Shown here in pieces: positions 62,482 through 64,000 of a DNA stretch of 64,000 nucleotides (positions are counted from its first letter, which is position 1; each line of letters begins with the position of its first letter). Under the pieces are notes generated by a model. That model saw nothing but the letters and a program-made list of their open reading frames with translations. It searched no databases and was not told the origin of the DNA. Both the position numbers and the translations under genes were made by a program. Source of the stretch: Brachynemurus nebulosus (lineage: Eukaryota > Arthropoda > Insecta > Neuroptera > Myrmeleontidae); contig JAPWDM010000001.1 in assembly GCA_035578155.1 (NCBI GenBank), positions 165,947,498-166,011,497 of the forward strand, read 5' to 3'.

Positions 62482-63847
62482 AGTCATCTGCGAATAATGC
62501 AACAAATTTAGTAGATAAATTACTTGGGAGATCGTTTATAAATATTATGAAGAAAATGGGTCCTAGAATTGATCCTTGAGGAATACCATATTTCAAATTT
62601 ATTATATTTGAAGTACGTCCATTATATGAAACCAATTGTTGCCTATTAGTTAAATACGATTTAAATATATTTATGCAGTCACCCCTAATTCCATAAAAGC
62701 CTAATTCTATTAGAATATTGTGATTTACACAATCAAAAGCTTTACTTAAATCAAGTCAAGTTATGCAACAAACATTATTTTCATCAACTGCCATAGAACA
62801 CTAGAAGCCAACTAATATAAAAAAAGTGTAATTGGCTTGGAGTCATTTGGAGATGTGTCACAGCTTAAGGCATTAGTCAGTCCGTGTCCGTCGTCGAACC
62901 CACAGTGCATTATATGTACATTGTTACCATTGTTGGTTGAACACGTTGAACAGCTCTCTCTGGTAATACGTGTATTGCGGTAGTGTGCGTAAATACGCAC
63001 ACTACTAAAAAACACCAAACTAATACACTGCAAACAGTGTGTATCTACACAAATAGAGTGGGGAGATTTACGTCATAAACTCATTACAAGTGGAACAGAG
63101 ACATAGACAATCTAGTTTGACCCCTTGTCAACTGCTTTTAATATTTCCTCCAAAATACTAACAACAGCTTTAACCGTCGATTTACCAGTTCGATATCCAA
63201 ACTGCAATTCTGAAAATAAATTTAAATTTTCAAAAAAATTAACAATGCTTTCTTTTAAAAATCTCTCAAAAATTTTTGATAAAACTGGTAATATTGAAAT
63301 GGGGCGATATGTAATTGTCAATGTTATTGATGTTACCTTTCTTATGAAGCGGAATGACTCTAGCTACTTTTAACTGATCAGGGAATATTCTCTGTTCTAT
63401 GCATTTATTAAGTACAAAAGTCAAAGGTTCGGCTATACTGTCTCCTATATACTTTATAATCTTGCTATTTATACCATAAACATCACTACAATGCGAATTA
63501 GTTAAACTATTAACATATGTAATTGTTTTTTCAATAGTAATGTTACATAAAACAAAATAATTGATTGGACTTAAATTAACTTGTTTATTTAAGAAAGAAT
63601 CATGTTTTAAGTTTGTACTTGGTAGAGAGTTATTGATATTAGTATAGCTATATTAGAAAAAAAAGGTGTTAAATTCGTTCACGTTTACTTCACATTCCGA
63701 TTTTTTTCCATTAATTTTCAATACTTTATTTATAACATCCCAAACGGCTTTAGTTTTGTTAATAGAGTTTAAAATAAAATTTGCATTAGCTTCTTTTTTA
63801 CCTTTTTCGATACATTTTTTATAATACTGACGATAACTCTTTAACAT
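62482..63847 (-). pseudogene. Non-LTR retrotransposon (LINE) reverse transcriptase, interrupted
   Basis: Minus-strand blocks in order: a linker region with YRQYYKKCIEKGKKEANANF and AVWDVINKVLKI (63847-63653); then VYGINSKIIKYIGDSIAEPL, YRPISILPVLSKIFERFL and FGYRTGKSTVKAVVSILEEI (to about 63136); then LDLSKAFDCVNHNIL, GIPQGSILGPIFFIIFINDL and FADDST at the left edge (62482). The FADD block carries the catalytic aspartates. The frame is broken by frameshifts and by the 336-bp insertion. Neither the endonuclease nor the 3' end is seen. Jockey-like by style, but the clade is not certain. Confidence 0.8.
62792..63127. mobile_element. hAT-like insertion in the LINE, 8-bp duplication TCAACTGC
   Basis: TCAACTGC at 62784-62791 and 63128-63135 flanks 336 bp beginning CATAGAACACTAGA and ending TCTAGTTTGACCCCTTG. 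Removing it joins the two RT blocks in one frame. Confidence 0.75.
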
Positions 63848-64000
63848 TTTAAAAACAGTTTCAGACTGGAGCGATTGAGCAATTTTAATTCATCAGTATA
63901 CCAAGAAATATCCTTATGATGTGTTTTTATCGAAACTCTTTTGAATCATTAAAAAATTATTTTGTTCAATATTGGACGTTTAGTTATTGTAATAAATAGA
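63848..64000. other. Edge of window
   Basis: Probably further LINE sequence on the - strand, but no clean frame can be read. Confidence 0.3.

Noticed and set aside
62812..63033. 73-residue frame on the - strand
   Set aside because: It lies entirely within the hAT-like insert and has no known domain.

Overview
The window is AT-rich animal DNA, most likely from an insect or another arthropod. The evidence is spliced genes with GT/AG introns, an insect-like DUF2236 protein, a metazoan-type phosphoglycerate mutase, and dense hAT, PIF/Harbinger, pogo, piggyBac-like, Penelope-like, LINE and LTR debris. The genus cannot be named from this sequence. There are no bacterial operons, rRNA genes or CRISPR arrays.

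Only three kinds of host coding sequence are convincing. (1) Cofactor-dependent phosphoglycerate mutase (PGAM) on the + strand has two complete four-exon genes, PGAM-A (5983-16224) and PGAM-B (38740-41843). Exons 1-3 have identical lengths (67/263/192 bp) in both. There are also two broken exon-4 fragments (18470-18698 and 35976-36027). (2) A DUF2236 / 'ER-bound oxygenase mpaB-type' gene on the - strand is present in two copies: exons at 16472-16910, 20516-20749, 21063-21269, 22675-22816, and at 36851-37289, 41905-42138, 42627-42833, 46858-47039. (3) An unrecognised + strand exon sits beside the 5' end of each DUF2236 copy (23425-23592 and 47024-47197).

The layout is explained by a direct segmental duplication. 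Unit 1 runs from about 14.94 kb to about 29-32 kb, and unit 2 from about 35.86 kb to about 57 kb. The ancestral unit was: last exon of PGAM-A, then the convergent DUF2236 gene with PGAM-B nested in antisense in its last intron, then the unrecognised exon. The copies decayed reciprocally. Unit 1 keeps a whole PGAM-A but has only a broken exon 4 of PGAM-B, and its DUF2236 copy has lost the apparent start codon. Unit 2 keeps an intact nested PGAM-B and a DUF2236 copy with a start, but only a 52-bp stub of PGAM-A exon 4.

The rest is mobile DNA. Because the two units can be compared, several insertions have an empty site in the other unit. These include a Penelope-like GIY-YIG fragment between inverted repeats (about 14.99-15.91 kb), an 8-bp-TSD terminal-inverted-repeat element (21455-22525), a TTAA element (36433-36759), a TTA-TSD element (42258-42425) and a minisatellite-bearing insertion (about 44.17-46.74 kb). 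Other regions: 0-5.9 kb repeats and an LTR; 8.5-16 kb nested transposons inside PGAM-A intron 3; 29.7-31.7 kb an 8-bp-TSD element holding a Harbinger transposase fragment; 32-35.5 kb hAT elements; 47.2-54.2 kb a 7-kb nest of palindromes; 55-62 kb further remnants, including a Harbinger deletion derivative carrying both a transposase start and a MADF-domain protein; 62.5-64 kb a LINE reverse transcriptase on the - strand, split by a small hAT-like insert. Transposon superfamily names are inferred from visible inverted ends and target-site duplications, not from database searches.
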